Part shown: piece after piece, positions 1-9,134 of the stretch
Layout of the letters: every line of letters starts with the position of its first letter
Position numbering within the stretch: position 1 is the stretch's first letter
Assembly: GCA_019894715.1 (NCBI GenBank)
Contig: JAGXOA010000065.1
Location: 1 to 39,800, forward strand
Direction: 5' to 3'
DNA length: 39,800 bases
DNA from: Promethearchaeota archaeon
GTDB lineage: Archaea; Asgardarchaeota; Lokiarchaeia; Sigyniarchaeales; SOKP01
Translations under genes and position numbers: made by a program
Notes under the pieces: generated by a model
Database searches by the model: none
What the model was told of the DNA's origin: nothing
The model's input: only the letters and a program-made list of their open reading frames with translations

Positions 1-1390
1 TAACTGTTATACCGAAATTAGTAAAATCATTACAAACATATTCGGTAAAAATCCTTACATCTGTCCACCCAGGTGGGCAAATCATTGTGAAAGGACCAAT
101 TGCACCTCCACCTAAACTTCCGGGAAGGACCCAAGCACCACCAACTGTTCCGACACATCCATTAGCAGTTAAAATTTCAGCGGCCTTTGTATAATTAAAG
201 GTTCTCTTATATTGGGCAGCTAAAGATTCATTGAAATATGGAGCATGTACACTAGATATACTATCTAAGAATGTAGCCTCAGATTTTCTTGTATATCCTT
301 GTGCAGCTGCGGCAGGAATAGGATCATAATTGATCATCCAAGCCATAGCTTCTCTGAACCAAGTTTCATTTAATGGAGCACCATATTCATGGTTAAATGC
401 AACGTTTAAAGGTGATGATAAAGCTGCTTGGTATGGTTTTTCTTGTAAATACCATCCTTTAGCATATCTGACAAAGTCATTTGACCCTGCGGCTTTAAAG
501 TCGGCCTCTAATCCAGCATAATATCCTGCATGAAGATCAACACTTCCTGCTCTAAATGCGGCATCTTTTGGTGCGTTACCATCAATCTTTCTAGCTCCTA
601 TATATTTAGCATGTCCTCCTAGATCCCAGTTTGGAATATCAGGATAAAGCTCGAAAGTTGTGGTATTACCCCACCAATCACTTCTTCTTTCATAAACACT
701 GGTAGTTTGTGCAGCATCTCTGTAAACAGGAGAATAAGGTCCTGAACAGACTTTCCATGTTGCATTGAAACCTGCATCCCACCAATCATTTGTAAAAGCG
801 GCTAAGCTTCCAGAAGCTGTTGCTGTTAAATTGATATCCTCATATACATTATCCCATGGAAGGATAGGTGTATCAGTTGAGATCCAATCGATAACTCTTT
901 TACTGTATGAGGAGTTAGCGTAGACTTCAAATTTAACTTGAGTAGAAGTAATTTCATGGAAAGCAACAAATCTCATTGGAAAATCAGAAACCCATTTAGA
1001 TTGATATTGAGCCATTTCATAACTGGTTACAACATCTTCTGCATCTATGGCTGTATCATCAGACCATTTCGCATTAGGATTAATGTTTATTGTAAGATTT
1101 CTACCTGCATCTACCCATGTAAAATCAGTACCTATACATGGAACAAATACACCTGTTTCTGTATTTTGACCAAAAAGAGTTTCAAACATAAGTTGTGAGA
1201 AAGGTTCTGGATTATTACTCCAAGGATTAATATGTGTAGGAGTATCTCCAGCACCAGTTCCCCAAACTGTATCTGTTCTTTTTGATTCGGTACCGATTGC
1301 TGTTGGAAGTGCTGCATAAGAAGGAGTAATAGACATCATAAAAATTACTAAAAAAGCAATTGCTACTGGTAATTTTTTTATACTCTTCAT
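1..1390 (-). CDS. Extracellular solute-binding protein, family 5 (ABC transporter), C-terminus off window
   Basis: This gene is missing from the ORF track because it has no stop inside the window. The reverse complement from the ATG at 1390 reads open for about 463 codons to base 1. The N-terminus MKSIKKLPVAIAFLVIFMMS is a classic signal peptide, with likely cleavage after SYA. The mature part has family-5 hallmarks: an early 'INPWSNNPEPFSQLMFETLF' stretch, then 'KWSDDTAIDAEDVVTSYEM', the usual 'W.DG..ltAeDV..S' region of DppA/OppA-type proteins. It should bind a peptide or oligosaccharide outside the cell and deliver it to an ABC permease, presumably encoded beyond the left edge. Many Trp and Tyr residues and a nearby cellobiose phosphorylase make a sugar ligand possible, but that is inference. 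The track ORFs at 330-521, 938-1198 and 1132-1317 are shadows of this gene. Confidence 0.9.
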   Translation of the reverse strand, partial: MKSIKKLPVAIAFLVIFMMSITPSYAALPTAIGTESKRTDTVWGTGAGDTPTHINPWSNNPEPFSQLMFETLFGQNTETGVFVPCIGTDFTWVDAGRNLTININPNAKWSDDTAIDAEDVVTSYEMAQYQSKWVSDFPMRFVAFHEITSTQVKFEVYANSSYSKRVIDWISTDTPILPWDNVYEDINLTATASGSLAAFTNDWWDAGFNATWKVCSGPYSPVYRDAAQTTSVYERRSDWWGNTTTFELYPDIPNWDLGGHAKYIGARKIDGNAPKDAAFRAGSVDLHAGYYAGLEADFKAAGSNDFVRYAKGWYLQEKPYQAALSSPLNVAFNHEYGAPLNETWFREAMAWMINYDPIPAAAAQGYTRKSEATFLDSISSVHAPYFNESLAAQYKRTFNYTKAAEILTANGCVGTVGGAWVLPGSLGGGAIGPFTMICPPGWTDVRIFTEYVCNDFTNFGITV

Positions 1391-1601
1391 TATAATATAT
1401 TCTCTTTGATTTTTTAAAATTGATTTTTAAAAATTAAAAATTCCTTTTGATAATTTTTTATCAATAGGGTAGTATTTAAATTACAATCTATCCCTTATAA
1501 AACTTTTGGATTTTTTTTAATAAAAACATACTACTATTAAAATAACAAAATGAATATATAGAGATGCAATTATGAATAAAATATAAAAAAAAAAATAATT
1601 T

Positions 1602-2657
1602 ATGATGGAAAATCTATCAATTAAAATAAATACTTACATATCACTTCTTTTGGAAGAGGATAAATGTATTATATATGTCTTAAATGAGAAATTTATGGAA
1701 GACGATCTATTAAAATTAAAGGAGACAATCCAAACATATAACCTGAGAGAAAGTAAAGAAATTAAACAAAAAGTTCCTGATAATATCGACCAAGATGATC
1801 TTAATGTAAAAAACTTTATTATTATTTCTGAAATCTTTCAATTTTGGGCAAATCATAAATATAACACAAACTTATTAGATTACCATATATCCTTTCCTTT
1901 ATTGAGAAAATTGGTTCAAGTAAGAGAACCAATAGCAAAAAAAGTTTTTTATGATGAGATAATAAAACATTTATGGGGTGGTGATCCCCTTTTTGTAAAA
2001 TTTCTTATAAGAGAAAGATATGATGATTATGTAAAATTAGAGAGTTACAAAAGTAGAATTCATATTCCAAAATCTTTTAATGATTTAAAGCTCACTTTTT
2101 TCTTAATACTTTTTCTTATAATATTACATTTCATTCTTGAACAAAATAACATTGTAGTTTATTTTAGACTAGAAAGAATAAAAATTTTTGAAAATTATGA
2201 AATTTGGAGGTACTTTACCTCAATGTTTGCACATTCTCTTAGAATTCATCTGGTCGTAAATATTTGTATGCTAATCTTTTTTAGCTCGATTTTTGAAATT
2301 AATAATCTTTTTTCTTATCGATCATATATAATCATTTATTTAATTTCGGGTTTAGTCGGTAACTTTTTCTTTTTTGCATTCTCTTTAGAAGGAGGAGATT
2401 ATGGAGCTGGTGCTTCAGGATGTGTATTTGGTATCATAGGAGCTTTAACGATTATAACGATAAAGAAACAAAGATATTACTGGACAATTATACTATTACT
2501 CATAACTGGGATATTTTTGTTCCAATCATTAGATCCAGAAATAAATTTTTCAGCTCATTTATTTGGATTTTTGACAGGTATGATTGTAAATTTACTGATC
2601 TATAGAATTAATTCTAATAAACAAAAAAAAAAATATAGGATTGAACAATCACCTTAA
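1602..2657 (+). CDS. Rhomboid intramembrane serine protease with an extra N-terminal domain
   Basis: The C-terminal half (about residues 160-335) is a rhomboid core of about six membrane helices. It carries 'RYFTSMFAHSLRIHLVVN' (the H-x4-H-L-x2-N pattern, H211, H216 and N220), 'GAGASGCVFG' with the nucleophile Ser272, and 'SAHLFGFLTG' with the catalytic His319. Both members of the Ser-His dyad are present, so it is probably active and cleaves membrane-anchored substrates within the bilayer. Residues 1-160 are a hydrophilic, mostly helical region that I do not recognise. It may recruit substrate. The gene stands alone, with AT-rich gaps of about 200 bp on either side. The start MMEN could be either of two adjacent ATGs. 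Confidence 0.9.
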   Translation: MMENLSIKINTYISLLLEEDKCIIYVLNEKFMEDDLLKLKETIQTYNLRESKEIKQKVPDNIDQDDLNVKNFIIISEIFQFWANHKYNTNLLDYHISFPLLRKLVQVREPIAKKVFYDEIIKHLWGGDPLFVKFLIRERYDDYVKLESYKSRIHIPKSFNDLKLTFFLILFLIILHFILEQNNIVVYFRLERIKIFENYEIWRYFTSMFAHSLRIHLVVNICMLIFFSSIFEINNLFSYRSYIIIYLISGLVGNFFFFAFSLEGGDYGAGASGCVFGIIGALTIITIKKQRYYWTIILLLITGIFLFQSLDPEINFSAHLFGFLTGMIVNLLIYRINSNKQKKKYRIEQSP

Positions 2658-2834
2658 AATAATCAATTAACTAATTTAGCAATGGATCAATTTCCATTCT
2701 TTAATTATTTTTTTTTTAATATATTGTTAAATTTTAAAAAAAAGTTTAACAAAAATTCAAAAATTATTTATGAGACAACGATTTATTGAGATTAGGTCTT
2801 AAATTGATTTAAACTAATTCTTAAGGTTAATTGA

Positions 2835-5279
2835 ATGCAATATGGATATTTTGATGACAAGGAAAAAGAATATGTTATAACCCAACCTGATACACCCTTA
2901 CCCTGGATTAACTATTTAGGTTGTGATGATTTTTATGGTATGATATCTAATACTGCTGGAGGATACTGCTTCTATAAAGATGCACGGTATAGGCGTATTT
3001 CAAGATATCGTTATAATAATGTTCCTTTTGATTTTGGAGGGAGATATATTTATGTAAGAGATAACAATTCAAATGAATATTGGTCACCGACATGGCAACC
3101 TATCCAAAATAAATTGGAAAAATATGAATGTAGACATGGTTTGGGATATTCAAAAATTAGTTCTACATATAAGAAAATTGATACTAAGATAAACTATTTT
3201 ATTCCCCTAAATAATAATTTAGAAATATGGCATTTAGAAATAAAGAATAATAATGAAAAAGATATGGATTTATCCATTTTTTCATCTATTGAATTTTGCC
3301 TTTGGGATGCATTAGATGATGCAAGTAATTTTCAAAGAAACTTTAATACAGGGGAAGTAGAAATTGAGGAAAATGTAATATATCACAAAACAGAGTATCG
3401 TGAAAGGAGAAATCATTTTGCTTATTTCGCATGCTCAGATCCTATAGAAGGATATGATACTCAACGAGAAGATTTTATTGGTGCTTATAGAAATTGGAGT
3501 AATCCTATTGTTGTTGAAACTGGAAAATCTAAAAATTCCCACGCTCATGGATGGTCTCCAATTGGATCACACCATATAAAATTCACAATTAAATCTGGAG
3601 AATCGAAGGAAATTATTTTCCTATTAGGTTATTTTGAAAATAAAATTAAAGAAAAGTTCGATCCATCTGAATCACAAATAATAAATAAAAAACTGGTAAA
3701 GCCCATTATAAATAAATTCCAAAATAAGGATAATGTGAAAAAAGCCTTTAATGATTTAAAGAATTATTGGGCCAAATTGTTAGGGAAATATCAAGTTGAA
3801 TGTCCAGATATTCATACAAATAGAATGGTAAATATTTGGAATCCTTATCAAAACATGATTACTTTTAATGTATCAAGAGCAGCATCTTTTTATGAGTCGG
3901 GTATTTCTAGAGGGATTGGATTTCGAGATTCAAATCAAGATCTTTTAGGATTTATTCATCTTGTCCCAGATAGAGCTAGAGAAAGAATAATAGATCTATC
4001 ATCTACTCAACTTGAGAATGGAGGTGTGTATCATCAATATCAACCTTTAACAAAGAAAGGAAATGATGCAATTGGTAGTAATTTTAATGATGATCCACTT
4101 TGGTTAGTTCTAAGTGTAGCTACTTATCTAAAGGAAACGGGTGATTGGAGTCTTCTCGATGAAAAAGTTCCTTATGAAAATAAACCTGAAACTGAAAAAC
4201 CATTATTAGATCATCTTAAGCGATCAATTTTATACACTCAAAATAATTTGGGTCCACATGGATTACCTCTAATTGGTAGAGCTGATTGGAATGATTGTTT
4301 GAATCTCAACTGTTTCTCCAAAGATCCTAACGAATCTTTTCAAACTACCACAAATACAGAAGGAAAAATAGCAGAATCTGTCTTTATAGCGGGATTATTT
4401 ATTTTAGCAGCAAAAGAATTCGCTGGAATACTTAAACAAAGACATCTTGATGAAGAATCAAATATATATCTCGAAATGGCTAATAAAATGGATTCAATAA
4501 TCTGTGAACATGGTTGGGATGGTGAATGGTTTTTAAGAGCATACGATAGTTATGGTAAAAAAGTTGGGTCTAAAGAATGTAATGAAGCAAAAATATTCAT
4601 TGAACCACAAGGATTTTGCATTATGGCTGGTGTCGGTATAGAAAATGGATTGGCTGAAAAAGCATTAAATTCAGTTCATCAGAAATTAGATACAGATCAT
4701 GGAATTGTACTTCTACAACCGCCTTACTTAAAATATCAGCTACATATTGGAGAAATCTCATCTTACCCTCCAGGATATAAAGAAAATGGAAGTATTTTTT
4801 GTCATACAAATCCTTGGATAATGATAGCTGAAACTTTATTAGGTCATGGTGAAGAAGCATTAGATTATTATTTGAAAATAAATCCTTCTGCAAGAGAACA
4901 AATAAGTGATCTACATCGATGTGAACCATACATTTATGCTCAAATGATTGCTGGAAAGGATGCCCCCTCACATGGAGAGGCAAAAAACTCTTGGTTAACA
5001 GGTACTTCCGCTTGGAATTATGTAGCAATCACCAATTGGATTCTTGGTATACGACCTACTTTTAATGGATTATTAGTATCACCAGTTGTCCCTAAATCTT
5101 GGTCTAATTTTAAAATAACACGGAATTTTCGAGATGTTATCTACCATATTAATATTGAAAAAATTGGAGAAGGAAATAAATCTACTATATTTATAAACGA
5201 TGAAGAAATAGAAGGTAATATTATTCCTTTACCTAAATCAGGAGAAAAAGAGATATTTGTTGATGTAAAAATATCTTAG
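2835..5279 (+). CDS. Cellobiose phosphorylase, GH94 family
   Basis: The protein is 814 residues long, the usual size for cellobiose phosphorylases. The opening 'MQYGYFDDKEKEYVITQPDT' followed by 'PWINYLG', 'ISNTAGGYCFYKDARYRRI' and 'YWSPTWQP' is the typical N-terminal beta-sandwich start of GH94 enzymes. The (alpha/alpha)6 catalytic part carries 'GIGFRDSNQDLLGF' and 'GRADWNDCLNL'. The second Asp of DWND (D487 by my count) should be the general acid. The expected reaction is cellobiose plus phosphate to alpha-glucose 1-phosphate plus glucose, in the cytoplasm, with no signal peptide. A neighbouring GH94 specificity such as cellodextrin or laminaribiose cannot be excluded, but the N-terminus fits cellobiose phosphorylase best. 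GH94 is mainly a bacterial family, so transfer from bacteria is likely. Codon usage looks like its neighbours. Confidence 0.88.
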   Translation: MQYGYFDDKEKEYVITQPDTPLPWINYLGCDDFYGMISNTAGGYCFYKDARYRRISRYRYNNVPFDFGGRYIYVRDNNSNEYWSPTWQPIQNKLEKYECRHGLGYSKISSTYKKIDTKINYFIPLNNNLEIWHLEIKNNNEKDMDLSIFSSIEFCLWDALDDASNFQRNFNTGEVEIEENVIYHKTEYRERRNHFAYFACSDPIEGYDTQREDFIGAYRNWSNPIVVETGKSKNSHAHGWSPIGSHHIKFTIKSGESKEIIFLLGYFENKIKEKFDPSESQIINKKLVKPIINKFQNKDNVKKAFNDLKNYWAKLLGKYQVECPDIHTNRMVNIWNPYQNMITFNVSRAASFYESGISRGIGFRDSNQDLLGFIHLVPDRARERIIDLSSTQLENGGVYHQYQPLTKKGNDAIGSNFNDDPLWLVLSVATYLKETGDWSLLDEKVPYENKPETEKPLLDHLKRSILYTQNNLGPHGLPLIGRADWNDCLNLNCFSKDPNESFQTTTNTEGKIAESVFIAGLFILAAKEFAGILKQRHLDEESNIYLEMANKMDSIICEHGWDGEWFLRAYDSYGKKVGSKECNEAKIFIEPQGFCIMAGVGIENGLAEKALNSVHQKLDTDHGIVLLQPPYLKYQLHIGEISSYPPGYKENGSIFCHTNPWIMIAETLLGHGEEALDYYLKINPSAREQISDLHRCEPYIYAQMIAGKDAPSHGEAKNSWLTGTSAWNYVAITNWILGIRPTFNGLLVSPVVPKSWSNFKITRNFRDVIYHINIEKIGEGNKSTIFINDEEIEGNIIPLPKSGEKEIFVDVKIS

Positions 5280-5425
5280 ATTTTCAAATCCTTATTTTTT
5301 TTATATCTTCAATTTCTGTTATTTTTTATCTAAATATATTTTTTATCTCAATAAAATTAGAATTTTTTTTCTTTTTTCCTAAAAATTTAATTTTATTATA
5401 AATTTTAGATATTAATAAAATTAGA

Positions 5426-6760
5426 ATGTACTGTTTGATTATGTTGGATGAATTAGAAAATTGGAGAAAAACACATTATACAAAAGATGTTTCTTCAGAA
5501 TTAACTGGAAAAGAAATAATACTTGGGGGATGGGTAAGAAATTTCCGTGATTTAGGTGGGTTAAAATTTATGAACCTCCAAGATAAATATGGAGTAAGGC
5601 AAATCACTATAAAAAAAGGTGTTGTGTCTGATGAAATTTTTAATAAGGCTATTTTTGGATATCAAGATTGTGTTATGATAAAAGGACAAGTAAAAACCTT
5701 CAATAAAGCACCTGGAGGTGTGGAAATAATCCCCTCAGATATTAAAATATTAAATAAAACTCCAGAAAAACTTCCTATCGATATGACTGGTGAAAGTCTT
5801 AGCTCTTTAGATCTAAGATTAGATAATCGTGCTTTAGATTTAAGATCCCTCAGAAATCAAGCTATCTTTGAAATAAGAGGGGAAATTCTCAGATCAATCA
5901 GGAAATTCCTTTTTAAAAATCATTTTACAGAAATGACTACTCCAAAAATCATAGGTTCTGCAACAGAAGGAGGGACAGAACTATTTCCAATCATGTTTTT
6001 TGATAGAGAAGCATTTTTAACTCAATCAGCTCAATTATATAAAGAACAATTGAGTGGTGTTTATGAAAGAGTATTTGAAATAAGTCATTGCTTCCGTGCT
6101 GAAAAAAGTCATACAAAAAGACATCTTTGTGAAATTTTTGTATTAGATATTGAAATGGCTTTTGCTGATATGTCTGATGTTTTAAAGGTTTTAGAAGGAC
6201 TTATCCATAGTGTTATAAATGATATTAGAGATAATCGAATGAATGCTTTAAAATTTCTGAAAATGGAAGATAAAACATTAGTTCCAGAAATTCCTTTTCC
6301 AAAGTATACATATGATGAAATACTTGAATTAATTGAAAATAAATGTGAGATCCAAATTGAATGGGGAGAAGATATCTCAACAGAAGCATACCGCGCATTA
6401 GGGAATGAACTACCTGGATATTATTACATTACTCATTGGCCAATGTCCATTAAACCATTTTACATCATGCCTTCTAAAGATCCAAAATATAGTGAATCTT
6501 TTGATTTGCAGATGGGATGGCTTGAACTCACATCTGGAGGGACAAGAGTGCATAATAAAGAACATTTAATATCTGCTTTAGATGCAAAGGGACTAAATCC
6601 AAAAACTTTTGATTCTCATCTAAGAACATTTGATTTTGGAATGCCCCCTCATGCGGGAGTGGGATTAGGTATTGCAAGATGGCTTACATTCTTATGTGGA
6701 TTAGAAGACATAAGAGAAGCGGTAATGTATCCAAGAACTCCTGAAAGATTAACTCCTTAA
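5426..6760 (+). CDS. aspS: Aspartyl-tRNA synthetase, archaeal type
   Basis: The protein has an N-terminal OB-fold anticodon-binding domain ('GWVRNFRDLGGLKFMNLQD'), then a class II core with 'TPKIIGSATEGGTELFP', 'LTQSAQLYKEQL', motif 2 'HCFRAEKSHTKRHL' and motif 3 'GVGLGIARW', ending in 'YPRTPERLTP'. It charges tRNA-Asp. In archaeal AspRS, a His and a Pro at two OB-fold positions (26 and 85 in the Thermococcus enzyme) mark discriminating enzymes, and Trp and Lys mark non-discriminating ones. Here the second position is Pro (KAPGGVE), but the first is Arg (GWVRN). That leans towards a tRNA-Asp-specific enzyme without settling it. The start may be the second Met (5441), because 'MLDELENWRKTHYTKDV' fits the family N-terminus better. 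No Shine-Dalgarno site decides this. Confidence 0.93.
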   Translation: MYCLIMLDELENWRKTHYTKDVSSELTGKEIILGGWVRNFRDLGGLKFMNLQDKYGVRQITIKKGVVSDEIFNKAIFGYQDCVMIKGQVKTFNKAPGGVEIIPSDIKILNKTPEKLPIDMTGESLSSLDLRLDNRALDLRSLRNQAIFEIRGEILRSIRKFLFKNHFTEMTTPKIIGSATEGGTELFPIMFFDREAFLTQSAQLYKEQLSGVYERVFEISHCFRAEKSHTKRHLCEIFVLDIEMAFADMSDVLKVLEGLIHSVINDIRDNRMNALKFLKMEDKTLVPEIPFPKYTYDEILELIENKCEIQIEWGEDISTEAYRALGNELPGYYYITHWPMSIKPFYIMPSKDPKYSESFDLQMGWLELTSGGTRVHNKEHLISALDAKGLNPKTFDSHLRTFDFGMPPHAGVGLGIARWLTFLCGLEDIREAVMYPRTPERLTP

Positions 6761-6936
6761 AAATCTTTTTTTTTAAATCATTCAAATTCATTCTTTAATA
6801 TTGACTTAAATTAGAACTATAATTCCTATTTAAAATTTTAAGATTATACTCTTCCTTATTCCTTCATTATTATAATAAGAGAATATGAATAGAGAAAAAG
6901 TGGGAGGGTGTGGCGGGTTACCTGTTTTTTTACCAT

Positions 6937-6978
6937 GCTCAATTCATCCCCTCCCTAAAGGGAGGGGTCTTCTTGAGC
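6937..6978 (+). mobile_element. Solo IS200/IS605-like end: compound GC-rich hairpin
   Basis: A perfect inner stem, CCCCTCCC-TAAA-GGGAGGGG (6948-6967), sits inside an outer stem GCTCAA (6937-6942) / TTGAGC (6973-6978). A hairpin this GC-rich stands out in AT-rich DNA. The layout 'TCATCCCC..CCTAAAGG..GGGGTCTTC' resembles the right ends that follow tnpB genes in archaeal IS200/IS605 elements, where the same region encodes the omega RNA scaffold. No tnpB remnant lies next to it. The G-rich stretch just upstream (6899-6922) may belong to the same structure. A strong transcription terminator or processing hairpin after aspS is the alternative reading. Confidence 0.5.
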
Positions 6979-7032
6979 AATAATAATAAATAAAATTTAA
7001 ATTATATGTTGTGAATTTAAAATTAGATTCTT

Positions 7033-7950
7033 ATGAGTAATGATTATATTGAATGTTATATTAAAGCTGGAAAAGCAGTAGTAGCGGCTAAAAGACTAGC
7101 TAAAAAAATAATGACTCCTGGGAGCTCTTTTTTAGAAGTAGTAAATAAATGTGAAGAAGAGATCATAAAAAATGGTGTAGAATTATCATTTCCGATAAAT
7201 ATCTCTTTAAATGAAATCGCAGCACACTACAGTCCTCCGATTGACGATCAATCTATTATACCCGAAAAAGGACTATTAAAGATTGATATTGGCTCACATT
7301 ATAACGGATATATTGCAGATTCGGCTTTTACAATTAATTTAGATGAGGATCCTAAATTGCAAAATTATATTGATGCTGCTGAAGCAGGATTAAATGCCGC
7401 AATTGATTTATTTAAACCTGGAACAAAATTATATGAACTTGGAGAAGTCATCGCAAATGAGATCATTAAGAGAGGATTAAGACCTGTAACAAACTTAGGG
7501 GGTCATGAACTAAAACAATTCAACTTACATGCAGGGCCATTTATACCAAATTATAAAGAAAAATCCCATAATACAATACTTAAACCAGGAGATGCCTATG
7601 CTTGTGAACCTTTTACAACTTCTGGTGTGGGAAAGGTAATAAATGGAAAAAAAGCTTATATTTATCGATTTCTTAAAAAAAAAACTAAGAATATACCTTA
7701 TAACATTCTAAATTACATGAATAAAATCAATGTTAATTTTGGAAATCTTCCTTTTTCACCAAGGTGGATTGAAAAGAAAAATTTGATTCCAAAAAATAAA
7801 ATTCAATCAATTCTAAATTCACTAATAGGAAAAAATATCATAGATAAATATTATATATTAATAGAAAGAACATCTGAACCAGTAGCACAATTTGAACATA
7901 CAATATTAATTGATATGAATGGAAAAACAATTGTAACAACAAAAGAGTAA
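7033..7950 (+). CDS. map: Methionine aminopeptidase, type II (archaeal)
   Basis: The protein is a 305-residue pita-bread metallopeptidase that removes the initiator Met from new proteins. All five metal ligands are visible: D85 and D96 in 'KIDIGSHYNGYIADSA', H158 in 'NLGGHEL', E192 in 'ACEPFTT' and E288 in 'QFEHTI'. H65 in 'AAHYSP' fits the substrate-binding His. Between the last two ligands lies a helical insert of about 60 residues, the winged-helix-like insertion that defines type II enzymes. The length matches other archaeal enzymes. The gene appears to be transcribed alone, after the hairpin at 6937-6978. Confidence 0.95.
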   Translation: MSNDYIECYIKAGKAVVAAKRLAKKIMTPGSSFLEVVNKCEEEIIKNGVELSFPINISLNEIAAHYSPPIDDQSIIPEKGLLKIDIGSHYNGYIADSAFTINLDEDPKLQNYIDAAEAGLNAAIDLFKPGTKLYELGEVIANEIIKRGLRPVTNLGGHELKQFNLHAGPFIPNYKEKSHNTILKPGDAYACEPFTTSGVGKVINGKKAYIYRFLKKKTKNIPYNILNYMNKINVNFGNLPFSPRWIEKKNLIPKNKIQSILNSLIGKNIIDKYYILIERTSEPVAQFEHTILIDMNGKTIVTTKE

Positions 7951-7983
7951 TTATTTTTTTACTTTCAAAATAAAAAAAAAAGA

Positions 7984-8548
7984 GGACAATAGATTCACCG
8001 ATATAATGCGTTATTGCACATCAGTTTTACACCGAAAATTCGAAGAAAATTGTAAGAAATATGTTATTGTAAAAATGGGGTATATTTTCCTTGATATATC
8101 AACAAAGGTACCTTGAAATACTTACTAAAGAACATAATATTACATACGATTCTCAAATTACATTGCTACATTTCTTAATTTACATTGCTACATTTCTTAA
8201 AATTGAATCGTAGTTAAGTATCTCTTATTGTTAAGGGATGTTTTTTATAACCAATTATCAAGGAATCTTATAAAAACACAATGGGTAAAGCTCATTGATT
8301 TCAATCGATAATTTATTAATTTTATGATATTAAATATGGTAGTATACGTGCATTAGAATGTACAATTGTTTCTTAGAGATTACAAGGAATATGGTCATCA
8401 AGAACTAAATGAAAATTTTTAAAATCCTAATCCAAGAAAATTGAATTAAAAAAATTGGTTATTATCTTACTCCCGAATTACGTTTTACTTAAGTTACTTT
8501 TGAGTAGTATCTTAGAATTCAAACCAATGCATAAATTTTCTATTGTCC
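7984..8548. mobile_element. Decayed insertion element with 10-bp inverted ends
   Basis: The 778-bp gap between map and the next gene holds an apparent element of 565 bp. It is bounded by perfect 10-bp inverted repeats, GGACAATAGA at 7984-7993 and TCTATTGTCC at 8539-8548. The inside has only broken reading frames, for example 'YVIVKMGYIFLDIST' and, after a frame change, 'EILTKEHNITYDSQITLLHF'. These look like coding DNA interrupted by stops and shifts. It also holds a 22-bp near-perfect tandem duplication ('attacattgctacatttctt' twice, near 8158-8200). I could not assign a transposase family and saw no clear target-site duplication. It could instead be a MITE. Confidence 0.45.
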
Positions 8549-8616
8549 GATTATATAATAAAAATTACAATATTTAAATCTTCTTATATTAAAAAAATAA
8601 ATAATTTTTCTCAATT

Positions 8617-8678
8617 TTTGTTGTCAACAAATTTAAAAAAAATAAGTTGTTTGTTTTTATTAAACAAAGATTTATACT
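8617..8678 (+). promoter_or_regulatory. Palindromes and TATA box upstream of the cyclophilin-like gene
   Basis: TTTGTTG-T-CAACAAA (8617-8631) is a perfect 7-bp inverted repeat. It is followed by a second one, TTGTTT...AAACAA (8647-8667), built from the same TTGTT/AACAA words. A TATA-like TTTATACT (8671-8678) follows, about 50 bp before the ATG at 8728. This arrangement looks like a regulator site just upstream of an archaeal promoter. No regulator can be named. Confidence 0.4.
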
Positions 8679-8727
8679 TTCTTAATTACAAAAAAAATTA
8701 TATAAAAAGTTCACAATAAAGATCAAG

Positions 8728-9123
8728 ATGTCTGAAGCAGATGTTCCAATTAATATTCAATTATATGGTATTGGCATTTTAAAAGCAATAATGATTCGTC
8801 ATATAGCACCTTTTACAGCAGATGCTGTATTAGATAAATTACCGATTATTTTAAGAGGGAGATTTAGTTTTAAATCAAAAAGATACTGGACTATTCCTGA
8901 TGTTAAGATATTTAAAGGATTAAATCAATCTGCTACTAAGGAATTAATCAAAGGAGATATTGTATATAATCCAAAAACAGATGAAATAATGATAATATTG
9001 GACTCTCAAGTATTTCCTAATAAAGTAAATAAGATTGGGGAAGTATTAAACAATCTAGATTTGGTTCAAAAAGCTAGAAATGGTCTAAATACCAAAATTT
9101 TTAAAATAAAATCAAAAAATTAG
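8728..9123 (+). CDS. Cyclophilin-like fold protein (archaeal DUF369/TM1367-type)
   Basis: The protein is 131 residues long with no signal peptide. The order 'HIAPFTADAVLDKLPIILRG', then 'KGDIVYNPKTDEIMIIL', then 'NKVNKIGEVLNNLDLVQKA' follows the small cyclophilin-like proteins (TA..i...LP ... GDI.Y.P....i.if.g ... N.iG.i). Proteins of this type have a beta-barrel like peptidyl-prolyl isomerases but lack their catalytic residues, and their role is not established. The gene may form an operon with the membrane protein that starts 11 bp downstream. Possible operator palindromes lie upstream. The fold call is moderate and the function is unknown. Confidence 0.6.
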   Translation: MSEADVPINIQLYGIGILKAIMIRHIAPFTADAVLDKLPIILRGRFSFKSKRYWTIPDVKIFKGLNQSATKELIKGDIVYNPKTDEIMIILDSQVFPNKVNKIGEVLNNLDLVQKARNGLNTKIFKIKSKN

Positions 9124-9134
9124 AATGAATAGAA

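Noticed and set aside
330-521. ORF of 63 aa on plus strand (also 938-1198 and minus 1132-1317)
   Set aside because: All lie inside the solute-binding protein gene in other frames, and their translations look like antisense or frame-shifted noise.
4621-5028. Minus-strand ORF of 135 aa
   Set aside because: It is antisense to the catalytic part of the GH94 gene, with no family pattern and no promoter or start signal.
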